A stretch of DNA of 8,556 bases from positions 1 to 8,556 of the forward strand of contig JBBUBI010000069.1 in NCBI GenBank assembly GCA_038058335.1. Reading direction: 5' to 3'. Of this stretch, positions 1 through 5,354 are shown in pieces. Each line of letters starts with the position of its first letter. The first letter of the stretch is position 1. The position numbers were made by a program, and so were the translations under genes. Below the pieces are notes generated by a model. That model saw nothing but the letters and a program-made list of their open reading frames with translations. It ran no database searches and was not told the DNA's origin. The stretch comes from JBBTVO01 sp038058335. GTDB lineage: Bacteria; Patescibacteriota; Microgenomatia; Levybacterales; UBA12049.

Positions 1-107
1 TAATGAGAAGCGCTGCCCAGAGAAAAGGATGTCGAACGAAAACGCGATCAATCTCTCCGGCCATAGGCCTACAATTACGCCATCATGAATTTTAGATTTA
101 ACTTTGC
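1..107. other. Left-edge stretch without a supportable gene
   Basis: This stretch lies downstream of the stop codon of the propeller gene. Short open frames exist on the plus strand (3-95, ending in TAG, and 2-85, ending in TGA) and one minus frame stays open to the window edge. None has a ribosome-binding site or a recognisable motif. A plus-strand frame could be the C-terminal tail of a gene cut off by the window, which would converge on the propeller gene, but this cannot be decided here. The only structure is a small GGCC-ATA-GGCC palindrome near 59-69. No terminator with a T-run is visible for the propeller gene. Confidence 0.3.
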
Positions 108-2297
108 TTACCTATCCATTATGTGGCTTACTTCAACTGCGGTGAAACCAGCTCTCTCGGGTATTTTTTCAAACTCTGGTTCTTTGATACTTATGAGTGC
201 TGAAAGAGGCTTGAAATAAAACACAATATTTCTGTATACATCTGGCGCTGGTGTAAATGATATTGGGAGAATTCTTTTTGAAATCTGATCATCGAAGAAT
301 GAGACAAGTGTATAGGGAGAATCAATTTGTCCTATAACTGAGGACTTTAGGTCATTTATCTCTATCTGAGTAAGCCCAAGCTTCTTCCCGTATTCATCAA
401 GAGTCTTGTCAATATCCTCCGCCTTCACAACTCTTCCGTAATCAATAGCCGGAATCTTCTTTATCGCAGGATAGTAATCAAAAAGTATGCTTGAATACTT
501 AGCATCACCAATATTGAATTTACCGTCTCCCAAAAGTGTAACATCATACCCGTTTTTGTATTCAGGGATCTCATTGAATATTTCAGTACCTATCTTTATT
601 TCCACCTTAGCTCCTGCTTTTCCATAAAGATAAAGAGGGCTGTCTGCGCATGTCCTTGTCAGCTTAGATTTTACGAAAAAATAGCGGAAGCATCCGTTAT
701 ATTCAGGATTCTTCGTCTTATCTTGTTCAGTATCTTTAAAAGTTGTACCCATAAGCGTATTGCATTGAGCAGAAGCTAGCTCTCTGCATTTAGGAATAAA
801 TTTTTCGGGAGCGTTTTCCGGCTGGGGCACAGGATCACTCTGCTGTGCAAGCCTCTTCGGTGCGAGAGTTGGTTTTAGCTCAAATGTTTTAAGCTGTAAT
901 TGCTTTTCTTCTTTTCCTTCTGCGATTTTCCCGATAACAAGAGAATTGTTAAAGTAATTTGATGCTTGGTTATCGATAAATTGGACAAGTGCCTTATTGA
1001 TCCCTATCTTTTTCTGTTCACCTCCGGGAAGATTGTATACGAGGATTTCACCAAGAGACGGATAATAACCTTTACCTAAATTTCCTACGGAAGAAACTGA
1101 AGCGTCTGCCTTACCCACTAAAAGCTTTTTGTCTTCAAGCTCTGCTATGAAGTTAAGGCCTGAGCCCGAAGCAGAATCCATTATTCTTGCGAATGAAGAT
1201 AGCCCAATGTTGTAATTGTAGTATCCGTTTTTGGTAGAATCTTTTGAAATCAGAATAAAGATTATGTTTCCCTTACTATCCCAAGATATCTCACCATATC
1301 TATCTGTACTGGGCAGAGTTGCGAGTTTTTGTCTCTGATTGGTTGTGGTATCTAAAATCTCTATAGTATTTGGATTTAGAAATGCCTGATTAAAACCCTG
1401 TTTTGGATCGACGCTGACACCTGCTCCCTTGCTTCCATCGTATCCAACAAACGCAAGATACCTGCCGTCTGGAGAAAGTATTGGTTGAGTTGAGTATGTA
1501 CCTGTGCTCATTGAAGAAATATCCTGCTTTTGGCTCCCTGATAAATTAGAAACAGACATACCATTTGCCCAGCCTGCACCGCTGTTTGCCTTGAATTTAT
1601 CAAGATAAAGCGCTCCTGAGTCTGTAATGGCAAGAGGATAATTTACAGCAACTCCTTCCTGAATGGGTTCATCGTAAATAAGGTTCTTCTGATTGGGATT
1701 ACGCAGATCTACTGTGTATACCCTTGAAACACCACCTACTAATTGCTGGGAATCTTTTGAAACCTTTATCTCCCATACTGCAATATATCTTTTGTTCGGA
1801 GATACCGTGTAATCATCAATTCCAAAACCTTCATCTGCCTTGATAAGCTGAGTTGTTTGCTTGCTTGGGAGACTGTAGGATGAGATATCCTGTCCATGAT
1901 CTTTATCATTTGTTTTGTTTATGAAGATAAGGTTATCAGGCGTCAGAATAGTAACTTTTTTGATGTCTTTACTTAAACTTGCCAAACCATATATCTTTCC
2001 TGATGATAGGTCAACAGCCTCAATCTTTGAGTTATTCTCTGTCCAATATCCGTAGACTATCGAACTGTTTGCTAAAGCGTTAAATTTTGCCTCAGGGGCT
2101 TTGGCAATGGGCTGATTTGGTCTTCCAATCCTTGATGAAACATAAGCTCCTGTTGCAAGAAAAGCTATGAAGATAAAAACTGAAATTAAGAATCCCATGG
2201 TGTTCTCTCTGGGATTAAAAAAATTTAGATAATTTTTTTTTGATTCAGGTGGTAGTGAAGGTGCTGGCGACGGAGTGACAGGCAGGTTATTATCCAC
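108..2297 (-). CDS. Membrane-anchored beta-propeller surface protein with Cys-containing linker and C-terminal domain
   Basis: A 729-residue protein starting at GTG (2297); the nearby ATG at 2308 is out of frame. Residues 1-33 are a short Pro/Ser-rich cytoplasmic segment. Residues 34-54 form one membrane segment, so the rest should face outward. Residues about 75-475 contain repeated blade-like units, including a classic PD40/TolB-type LSPDGRYLAFVGYDG at 274-288, a second SPNKRYIAVWE at 166-176, and DLSSGKIYGL at 96-105, so a six- to eight-bladed propeller is likely. A Pro/Gln-rich linker (476-500) leads to four cysteines (504, 512, 536, 550), then a C-terminal domain (about 553-729) ending in a PDVYRNIVFYFKPL-like motif. 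I recall this domain pattern (YLY start, FKPL end) from other bacterial surface proteins of unknown function. Propellers of this type usually bind proteins or glycans; the ligand is unknown. The promoter predicts a leaderless message. The surface location is inference; propeller and anchor are well supported. Confidence 0.85.
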   Translation of the reverse strand: MDNNLPVTPSPAPSLPPESKKNYLNFFNPRENTMGFLISVFIFIAFLATGAYVSSRIGRPNQPIAKAPEAKFNALANSSIVYGYWTENNSKIEAVDLSSGKIYGLASLSKDIKKVTILTPDNLIFINKTNDKDHGQDISSYSLPSKQTTQLIKADEGFGIDDYTVSPNKRYIAVWEIKVSKDSQQLVGGVSRVYTVDLRNPNQKNLIYDEPIQEGVAVNYPLAITDSGALYLDKFKANSGAGWANGMSVSNLSGSQKQDISSMSTGTYSTQPILSPDGRYLAFVGYDGSKGAGVSVDPKQGFNQAFLNPNTIEILDTTTNQRQKLATLPSTDRYGEISWDSKGNIIFILISKDSTKNGYYNYNIGLSSFARIMDSASGSGLNFIAELEDKKLLVGKADASVSSVGNLGKGYYPSLGEILVYNLPGGEQKKIGINKALVQFIDNQASNYFNNSLVIGKIAEGKEEKQLQLKTFELKPTLAPKRLAQQSDPVPQPENAPEKFIPKCRELASAQCNTLMGTTFKDTEQDKTKNPEYNGCFRYFFVKSKLTRTCADSPLYLYGKAGAKVEIKIGTEIFNEIPEYKNGYDVTLLGDGKFNIGDAKYSSILFDYYPAIKKIPAIDYGRVVKAEDIDKTLDEYGKKLGLTQIEINDLKSSVIGQIDSPYTLVSFFDDQISKRILPISFTPAPDVYRNIVFYFKPLSALISIKEPEFEKIPERAGFTAVEVSHIMDR

Positions 2298-2303
2298 GAA
2301 TTA

Positions 2304-2332
2304 ATCATATAAATATTGCGACTTGCTGTCAA
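2304..2332 (-). promoter_or_regulatory. Promoter of the propeller gene, predicted leaderless
   Basis: On the minus strand a perfect -35 TTGACA (2332-2327) and a -10 TATGAT (2309-2304, 5 of 6 matches to TATAAT) are separated by exactly 17 nt. The -10 ends 6 nt before the GTG start, so transcription should begin on or next to the G of GTG at 2297. There is no Shine-Dalgarno sequence, which fits a leaderless message. Confidence 0.7.
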
Positions 2333-2353
2333 CCCCGATTGAATCGGGGTCAA
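2329..2353 (-). terminator. GC-rich hairpin after the methyltransferase pair, overlapping the next -35 box
   Basis: A perfect 9-bp inverted repeat ACCCCGATT / AATCGGGGT (2332-2340 and 2342-2350) has a single base between the arms; a real loop would be about five nt after the inner pairs open. In minus-strand RNA the stem can extend by three pairs (two are G-U) to 2329-2353. It begins 6 nt after the stop codon of the class I methyltransferase, the right place for a terminator. No T-run follows, so termination efficiency is doubtful. Its 3' arm runs into the -35 box of the propeller gene, so the two signals are fused. It could instead be a dispersed intergenic palindrome. Confidence 0.45.
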
Positions 2354-2359
2354 GCCATC

Positions 2360-2950
2360 TTATTTCTCAAGAAGAAGCATTGTCCATGGAAAAGGATGTA
2401 AATCCTTAAGAATTACAAGTTCCGACCTTGTAACAAATGACTTGAATGATCTGCTAGTCCAGTGTTGAATATGCTCGATGTCATTGCCCCACCTTTTCAA
2501 ATTTTTCCCGCGCAGGAAATTTGCTCCCATAAAAAACGGCTCATTTGGTACCGATAATAATAAATACTTTTTGGAAACTCTAATCAATTCTTTTAATCCT
2601 TTTCTTGGATCTTCTAAATGCTCTAAAACCTCTGTTGCCATTACCAAATCAAATGAATCATTTTTATATTCTAATTCATATATATTGCCCTGCTTTAAAG
2701 CCAAATTTGGATGGGCTTTTTTTCCTAATTCTATTGCAGTATCGAAAAAATCCACTCCCTCGAGTTTTTTTCCAATCCCCTCCTCCGAAATTCTATTTAG
2801 AGTAAACCCTTCACCACATCCAACATCCAAAACAGATTCTATTTTTAAATCTTTGACTGCAGAGACCAAACTTTTATAAAAGTTATTTATTAAAACCTGC
2901 TGAAGTGGATTTTGACTTGTATGTTTTGCAAAATTATCAGTCTTTTTCAT
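2360..2950 (-). CDS. Class I SAM-dependent methyltransferase (Methyltransf_11/UbiE-like)
   Basis: A 196-residue soluble enzyme with the Rossmann-like methyltransferase fold. Motif I, VLDVGCGEGFTL, is at residues 40-51 and forms the glycine-rich SAM loop. The acidic residue that binds the SAM ribose is D67 in EGVDFFD. Motif II/III appears as SFDLVMATEVLEHLEDP (99-115), and the post-motif strand as YLLLSVPNEP (129-138). The substrate cannot be read from sequence; relatives methylate small molecules, lipids, sugars or proteins. The C-terminal part (150-190) with HIQHWTSRSF (160-169) is typical of small CPR methyltransferases lacking an extra substrate domain. The ATG start overlaps the TGA of the SpoU-type gene as ATGA, so translation is likely coupled and both come from one promoter upstream of 3483. 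The two neighbours use unrelated folds, so shared expression does not imply a shared substrate. Confidence 0.85.
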   Translation of the reverse strand: MKKTDNFAKHTSQNPLQQVLINNFYKSLVSAVKDLKIESVLDVGCGEGFTLNRISEEGIGKKLEGVDFFDTAIELGKKAHPNLALKQGNIYELEYKNDSFDLVMATEVLEHLEDPRKGLKELIRVSKKYLLLSVPNEPFFMGANFLRGKNLKRWGNDIEHIQHWTSRSFKSFVTRSELVILKDLHPFPWTMLLLEK

Positions 2951-3483
2951 AAATTCATTTTCTCAACTGCCTTAGAAACCACGATACCTAAAGATACTAT
3001 CACATTAAGTGACTTATTGACTCCCCACATCGGAATTTCAGCCACATAATCAGCCAATTTCAAGGCTTCTTTAGAAATACCATCGCTCTCATGCCCGACA
3101 ATCAAAGCTAAGGGAAATTTATATTCAATTTCGGTATATGGGACGCTTTTTTTGCTTTGTTCAATAGCTACAATCTGAAGATTTGAGATATTAGATTTGA
3201 GATTTAATATTGCGTCAGCAGCTGACGCATAATATTCCCACTCCACCCATTCGGTAGTATTAATTGATGCTTTTTTTATACGGATATGTGGAGGCGTCTC
3301 CGCACCCGCACAGAGATATACTTTCTCAGCAGATACTGCATCTGCAAGCCGGAATATTCCTCCTATATTATAAGTATCCAGAACATTGTCTACTATTATA
3401 TAGATCGGATTTTTCCTGATTTTCCTTAAATCTTTATCTGTTGGCAAACTGACTCTAAGTTCTTTTGCCGAAAGCTTTATCAT
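2947..3483 (-). CDS. SpoU/TrmH-family RNA 2'-O-methyltransferase (SPOUT)
   Basis: A 178-residue protein carrying the three SPOUT motifs in order. Motif 1 is DNVLDTYNIGGIFRLADA (32-49), with the conserved Asn39 and the catalytic-type Arg45. Motif 2 is LALIVGHESDGIS (125-137), with Glu132 and Gly135. Motif 3 is AEIPMWGVNKSLNVIVSLG (148-166), forming the trefoil-knot SAM pocket. The family transfers a methyl group from SAM to a ribose 2'-OH of tRNA or rRNA. There is no long N-terminal substrate-binding (L30e-like) domain; the protein is close in size to TrmL/YibK-like members, which act on tRNA, but the target (tRNA or rRNA) cannot be fixed from sequence. About 25 residues precede the catalytic domain. 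The ATG start sits 7 nt after a perfect TATAAT, suggesting a leaderless or one-base-leader transcript. It is the first gene of a two-gene unit with the class I methyltransferase. Confidence 0.9.
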   Translation of the reverse strand: MIKLSAKELRVSLPTDKDLRKIRKNPIYIIVDNVLDTYNIGGIFRLADAVSAEKVYLCAGAETPPHIRIKKASINTTEWVEWEYYASAADAILNLKSNISNLQIVAIEQSKKSVPYTEIEYKFPLALIVGHESDGISKEALKLADYVAEIPMWGVNKSLNVIVSLGIVVSKAVEKMNL

Positions 3484-3490
3484 GGGCAGT

Positions 3491-3520
3491 ATTATACAAT
3501 AATCTGATTAAATTTGTGCT
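3491..3520 (-). promoter_or_regulatory. Promoter of the two-methyltransferase operon, predicted leaderless
   Basis: A perfect -10 TATAAT lies at 3496-3491 on the minus strand, 7 nt before the ATG at 3483, so transcription should begin at or one base before the A of ATG. The -35 is weak: AGCACA at 3520-3515, 18 nt upstream, matches three of six positions. No Shine-Dalgarno sequence is present. The promoter fills the 36-nt gap after the DUF5667-like gene, so that gene and the methyltransferases are probably separate units, although no terminator lies between them. Confidence 0.6.
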
Positions 3521-4404
3521 TATTGAGCTGTTATTGCTGAAGATTTAAGAAGACTATTCAATTCGTCCTGAGCTGCTTTGTATTCTTTAAATTTTTCTTC
3601 AACTTTCTTGTATAAATTTGCAGTTTTTTCTTTCTTTGCCTTTTCAGCCTCCAAAAGAGCCTTATGTTCTTTAATTTTTACTTTATCTCCCGATGAATTT
3701 GCTTTTCTTAAAACATCCTCTCTAGATTTAATTGATTTATCAAAAGATTCACTTGTCTGCTTTTTAAGAATCCCCAATTTATCCAATACTTCTTTTGAGT
3801 TCTCGGAAGAATTTTTAATTTTTTCCTCAGCCTGTTTGCCTTTATCTTCTTTCATTTCAATCTCCTTTTTCCCTTGTGACAATCCGTTTACTACTTTTGC
3901 TTTTGAATCATAGACTGAAGTTTGCGTTCCAAGAACCATAGTCTTTAATTCTCCAGTTGAACTTGCAAGTAGTACATCAAGCCCTTCCTGTCGTCTTTTT
4001 ATATCAGTGTTAATATCCTCCGCCAGTTTTTCTACGTTGTTTCCGCGAAATTGCGCCTCGGCAAGACTATCTGCGGCTCCTTGCGTATTTTGAGAAATTC
4101 CCTTTAGACTTATTTCAATTCCTTTTTGATTATTTCGCGCAAGCATATATCTGAGCTCTGCAATTCTCTCGCCTGCAATAGAATTAAATACTTCTGCCTT
4201 GTCTTGCGGTCTGATAGCAAGGAAAATCCGGATGTTTTGCTTTACTTCATCGAGAAAGAACAATGGGCTATCAGGAAGAATAAATCCGGGACCTTCTGCA
4301 GTTGGCGGAATTTGGGGACCTGCAAGAACAGACGCAGGAAAAGCCGAAACAACTAAAACGAAAGTCAGAAGAATTAAGAAAAAATGCTTAAGCCTTATCC
4401 TCAC
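3520..4404 (-). CDS. Secreted DUF5667-like protein with long C-terminal coiled coil
   Basis: A 294-residue protein starting at GTG (4404), directly before a basic-hydrophobic signal peptide (RIRLKHFFLILLTFVLVVS) with probable cleavage after Ala28 in SVLA-GP. The mature N-terminus holds GFILPDSPLFFLDEVKQNIR (40-59) followed by RPQDKAEVFNSIAGERIAEL (65-84). This LPDSPLYF...F..D..KAE....AE.RLAE pattern is what I associate with DUF5667, a domain of unknown function common in exported CPR proteins. From about residue 175 to 288 the sequence is Lys/Glu-rich, lacks prolines and has heptad-like spacing, consistent with one long coiled coil. No cysteines, anchor or catalytic motif are visible, so a structural or binding role in the envelope is more likely than an enzyme. 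It is transcribed divergently from the YdjM-like gene. Its promoter carries a perfect palindrome, which hints at repressor control. The family is fairly sure; the function is unknown. Confidence 0.8.
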   Translation of the reverse strand: MRIRLKHFFLILLTFVLVVSAFPASVLAGPQIPPTAEGPGFILPDSPLFFLDEVKQNIRIFLAIRPQDKAEVFNSIAGERIAELRYMLARNNQKGIEISLKGISQNTQGAADSLAEAQFRGNNVEKLAEDINTDIKRRQEGLDVLLASSTGELKTMVLGTQTSVYDSKAKVVNGLSQGKKEIEMKEDKGKQAEEKIKNSSENSKEVLDKLGILKKQTSESFDKSIKSREDVLRKANSSGDKVKIKEHKALLEAEKAKKEKTANLYKKVEEKFKEYKAAQDELNSLLKSSAITAQ

Positions 4405-4410
4405 ATATTT

Positions 4411-4440
4411 ATTATGTGAAAATTTTCACGACGTTGTCAA
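4411..4440 (-). promoter_or_regulatory. Promoter of the DUF5667-like gene, predicted leaderless
   Basis: On the minus strand, TTGACA (4440-4435) and CATAAT (4416-4411, 5 of 6) are 18 nt apart. The -10 ends 6 nt before the GTG start at 4404, so transcription should begin on the start codon. There is no Shine-Dalgarno. The geometry matches that of the propeller gene. The -35 is shared, on the opposite strand, with the candidate promoter pointing right. Confidence 0.65.
4416..4429. repeat. Perfect 14-bp palindrome in the promoter spacer, candidate operator
   Basis: GTGAAAATTTTCAC is a perfect 14-bp palindrome lying almost entirely between the -35 and -10 boxes of the leftward promoter and overlapping one base of its -10. 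A dimeric repressor bound here would block RNA polymerase. It starts 5 bp from the rightward -35, so it could affect both directions. No regulator gene is in the window. AT-rich palindromes arise by chance in such genomes, so the operator role is inference. Confidence 0.4.
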
Positions 4441-4462
4441 GTAGGTGTCCCTATGCTAGGAT
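4434..4462 (+). promoter_or_regulatory. Candidate rightward promoter with extended -10
   Basis: TTGTCA (4434-4439, 5 of 6 matches to TTGACA) and TAGGAT (4457-4462, 4 of 6) are 17 nt apart, and TGC just before the -10 gives an extended -10 (TGn). The predicted start of transcription is about 4469-4470. The -35 overlaps the leftward -35 because TTGTCAA reads as TTGACAA on the other strand. If correct, the message begins at a hidden ATG (4470) and at the first base of a stem arm. Confidence 0.5.
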
Positions 4463-4468
4463 AGTCTA

Positions 4469-4543
4469 TATGACTCTTCGGCAAGTTCGGCTAGCCCACT
4501 GCAAGCAAGCTCAGAGTCATACTGAGGTACTCGAAGTATGACT
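4469..4543 (+). promoter_or_regulatory. Leader with two mutually exclusive hairpins over the start of the YdjM-like gene
   Basis: Stem A pairs TATGACTCT (4469-4477) with AGAGTCATA (4513-4521), 9 perfect pairs around a 35-nt loop that contains the palindrome GGCTAGCC. Stem B pairs AGTCATACT (4515-4523) with AGTATGACT (4535-4543), 9 perfect pairs; its loop can add a GAG/CTC pairing. Segment 4515-4521 is used by both, so they exclude each other. Stem B buries the ATG at 4538 and holds the only Shine-Dalgarno-like sequence (GAGG, 4524-4527). Either a translation switch or a palindromic repeat insertion would give this pattern. Confidence 0.5.
4470..4541 (+). CDS. Candidate leaderless leader-peptide ORF (23 codons) overlapping the YdjM-like gene
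   Basis: An ATG at 4470 lies 7 nt after the candidate -10 TAGGAT, the same spacing as in the SpoU-type gene. It opens a 23-codon frame beginning MTLRQVRLAH and ending TEVLEV. The stop TGA (4539-4541) overlaps the ATG of the YdjM-like gene (4538-4540) as ATGA, the same coupling seen in the two methyltransferase genes. Ribosomes translating it would unfold both hairpins and end exactly at the downstream start. The peptide has no recognisable motif and no obvious run of one amino acid as in classic attenuators. The frame could be accidental, as the segment is also palindromic repeat-like DNA. Confidence 0.35.
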   Translation: MTLRQVRLAHCKQAQSHTEVLEV

Positions 4544-4981
4544 GCGACCGGACACGCCATAATCGGAACTGTAATAGCCGTAAAAGTAGGCAATCCAGCT
4601 CTGGCAATTCCACTTGCGCTTGTCTCACATTTGGCAGCAGATGCTTTCCCCCACTGGGATGAAGGCACTAATTCCAAATTAAAAACAAAGAACAGACTTT
4701 TTGGAGAAGCTTTTTTTGATGTGATATTTGGATTTACTATTTCGTATTTATTGGTCTTCTTTCTGTTTCCCCAAATAAATATTCTTTATGTATTCTTGGT
4801 TGTAGTATTCGCCCAGCTGCCTGACTGGATAACCGCACCATATTATTTTTTTGGAATCCAAGAGTTTAAAATATTTCACACTCTTCAAAAGAAATTTGAC
4901 AATAGGCTCGATGCACCATGGGGAATAATTAATCAGGTTGCAATCCTCGGACTCATCGTAGCTCTTGCGATGATTTTCTAG
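4538..4981 (+). CDS. YdjM-like membrane-bound putative metal-dependent hydrolase
   Basis: A 147-residue integral membrane protein. Conserved polar residues typical of the YdjM/LexA-binding membrane hydrolase type (Pfam PF04307-like, recalled from family knowledge) are visible. They are His6 in GHAIIGT, the cluster SHLAADAFPHWD (30-41; His31, Asp35, His39, Asp41), Asp61 in FFDVIFG, Asp96 in QLPDW and His114 in FHTLQ. Such His/Asp sets in short membrane proteins suggest a metal site near the membrane and phosphoesterase-like chemistry, but the substrate is unknown. Hydrophobic segments lie at about 8-33, 57-77, 80-95 and 131-147. The start at 4538 is supported because the conserved GHAIIG begins at residue 5. 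That start sits within a hairpin and overlaps a possible leader ORF, which suggests coupled or switched translation. It heads the plus-strand cluster, with 36 nt to the next gene. Confidence 0.75.
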   Translation: MTATGHAIIGTVIAVKVGNPALAIPLALVSHLAADAFPHWDEGTNSKLKTKNRLFGEAFFDVIFGFTISYLLVFFLFPQINILYVFLVVVFAQLPDWITAPYYFFGIQEFKIFHTLQKKFDNRLDAPWGIINQVAILGLIVALAMIF

Positions 4982-5011
4982 TTGACTTAGAGCTTATGAT
5001 TTTGCAACAAT
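4982..5011 (+). promoter_or_regulatory. Candidate leaderless promoter of the small Pro-rich protein gene
   Basis: TTGACT (4982-4987, 5 of 6) begins right at the stop codon of the YdjM-like gene. A weak -10, AACAAT (5006-5011, 4 of 6), follows after 18 nt and ends 6 nt before the ATG at 5018. Spacer and gap are the same as in the DUF5667-like promoter. A better-looking TATGAT at 4995-5000 has no suitable -35 and would give a leader of about 11 nt. No Shine-Dalgarno is present. Confidence 0.4.
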
Positions 5012-5017
5012 CAATAA

Positions 5018-5329
5018 ATGGATAATCAAAATCAAGCACCAGCAAATCCTGTGCCGACACAAACAACACCCGCAAGTCCGGCTCCGATTACGTTCCCAGT
5101 TCAAAATCCGAATCAAGCACCACATTCAGCCGCTACAACACCTCCTGCGACTACTGCGCCCAATCAAAATCCTGTCAAAACTCTAAACAAGCTTCCGTTA
5201 ATAATCATCGGGGCGTTATTAGTATTGGGTGTATTAATCGGCGGATTTTTTATTTTTAATCAAGTAACTAGCAGTCCAAAAGAAACAGGACCAATTCCCA
5301 CCACCTACGACGTTCCCAGAGGCACATAG
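5018..5329 (+). CDS. Small single-pass membrane protein with Pro/Ala/Thr-rich N-terminus
   Basis: A 103-residue protein. Residues 1-55 are low-complexity, rich in Pro, Ala, Thr, Gln and Asn (it begins MDNQNQAPANPVPTQ). Residues 59-81 form one strongly hydrophobic, glycine-containing membrane helix (LPLIIIGALLVLGVLIGGFF). Only about 22 residues follow, again with prolines. The charge pattern, with Lys54 and Lys58 just before the helix, favours the Pro-rich part inside and the short tail outside. It has the same build as the start of the next gene (5355) and of the propeller gene, but without an extracellular domain, so it could be a truncated relative or a small membrane partner. No family or function is recognised. 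The low-complexity coding is plausible but its frame is supported mainly by length, the helix and context. Confidence 0.65.
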   Translation: MDNQNQAPANPVPTQTTPASPAPITFPVQNPNQAPHSAATTPPATTAPNQNPVKTLNKLPLIIIGALLVLGVLIGGFFIFNQVTSSPKETGPIPTTYDVPRGT

Positions 5330-5354
5330 GATTAGTATTTAATTTAAACTTATA

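Noticed and set aside
3..95. Short plus-strand ORF starting with ATG at the left edge
   Set aside because: Thirty codons, no ribosome-binding site, no motif; could be a chance frame or a gene tail, so it is not called as a gene.
2478..2879. Plus-strand open frame of 133 codons
   Set aside because: It lies antisense within the class I methyltransferase, whose motifs I to III are intact; the plus frame shows no motif and a composition typical of a shadow frame.
3520..4404. DUF5667-like protein as an adhesin or toxin
   Set aside because: It has a signal peptide and coiled coil but no anchor, cysteine or catalytic motif, so a specific role would be invented.
4456..4677. Minus-strand open frame of 73 codons across the divergent region
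   Set aside because: It is antisense to the conserved start of the YdjM-like gene and would overlap both candidate promoters; no motif.
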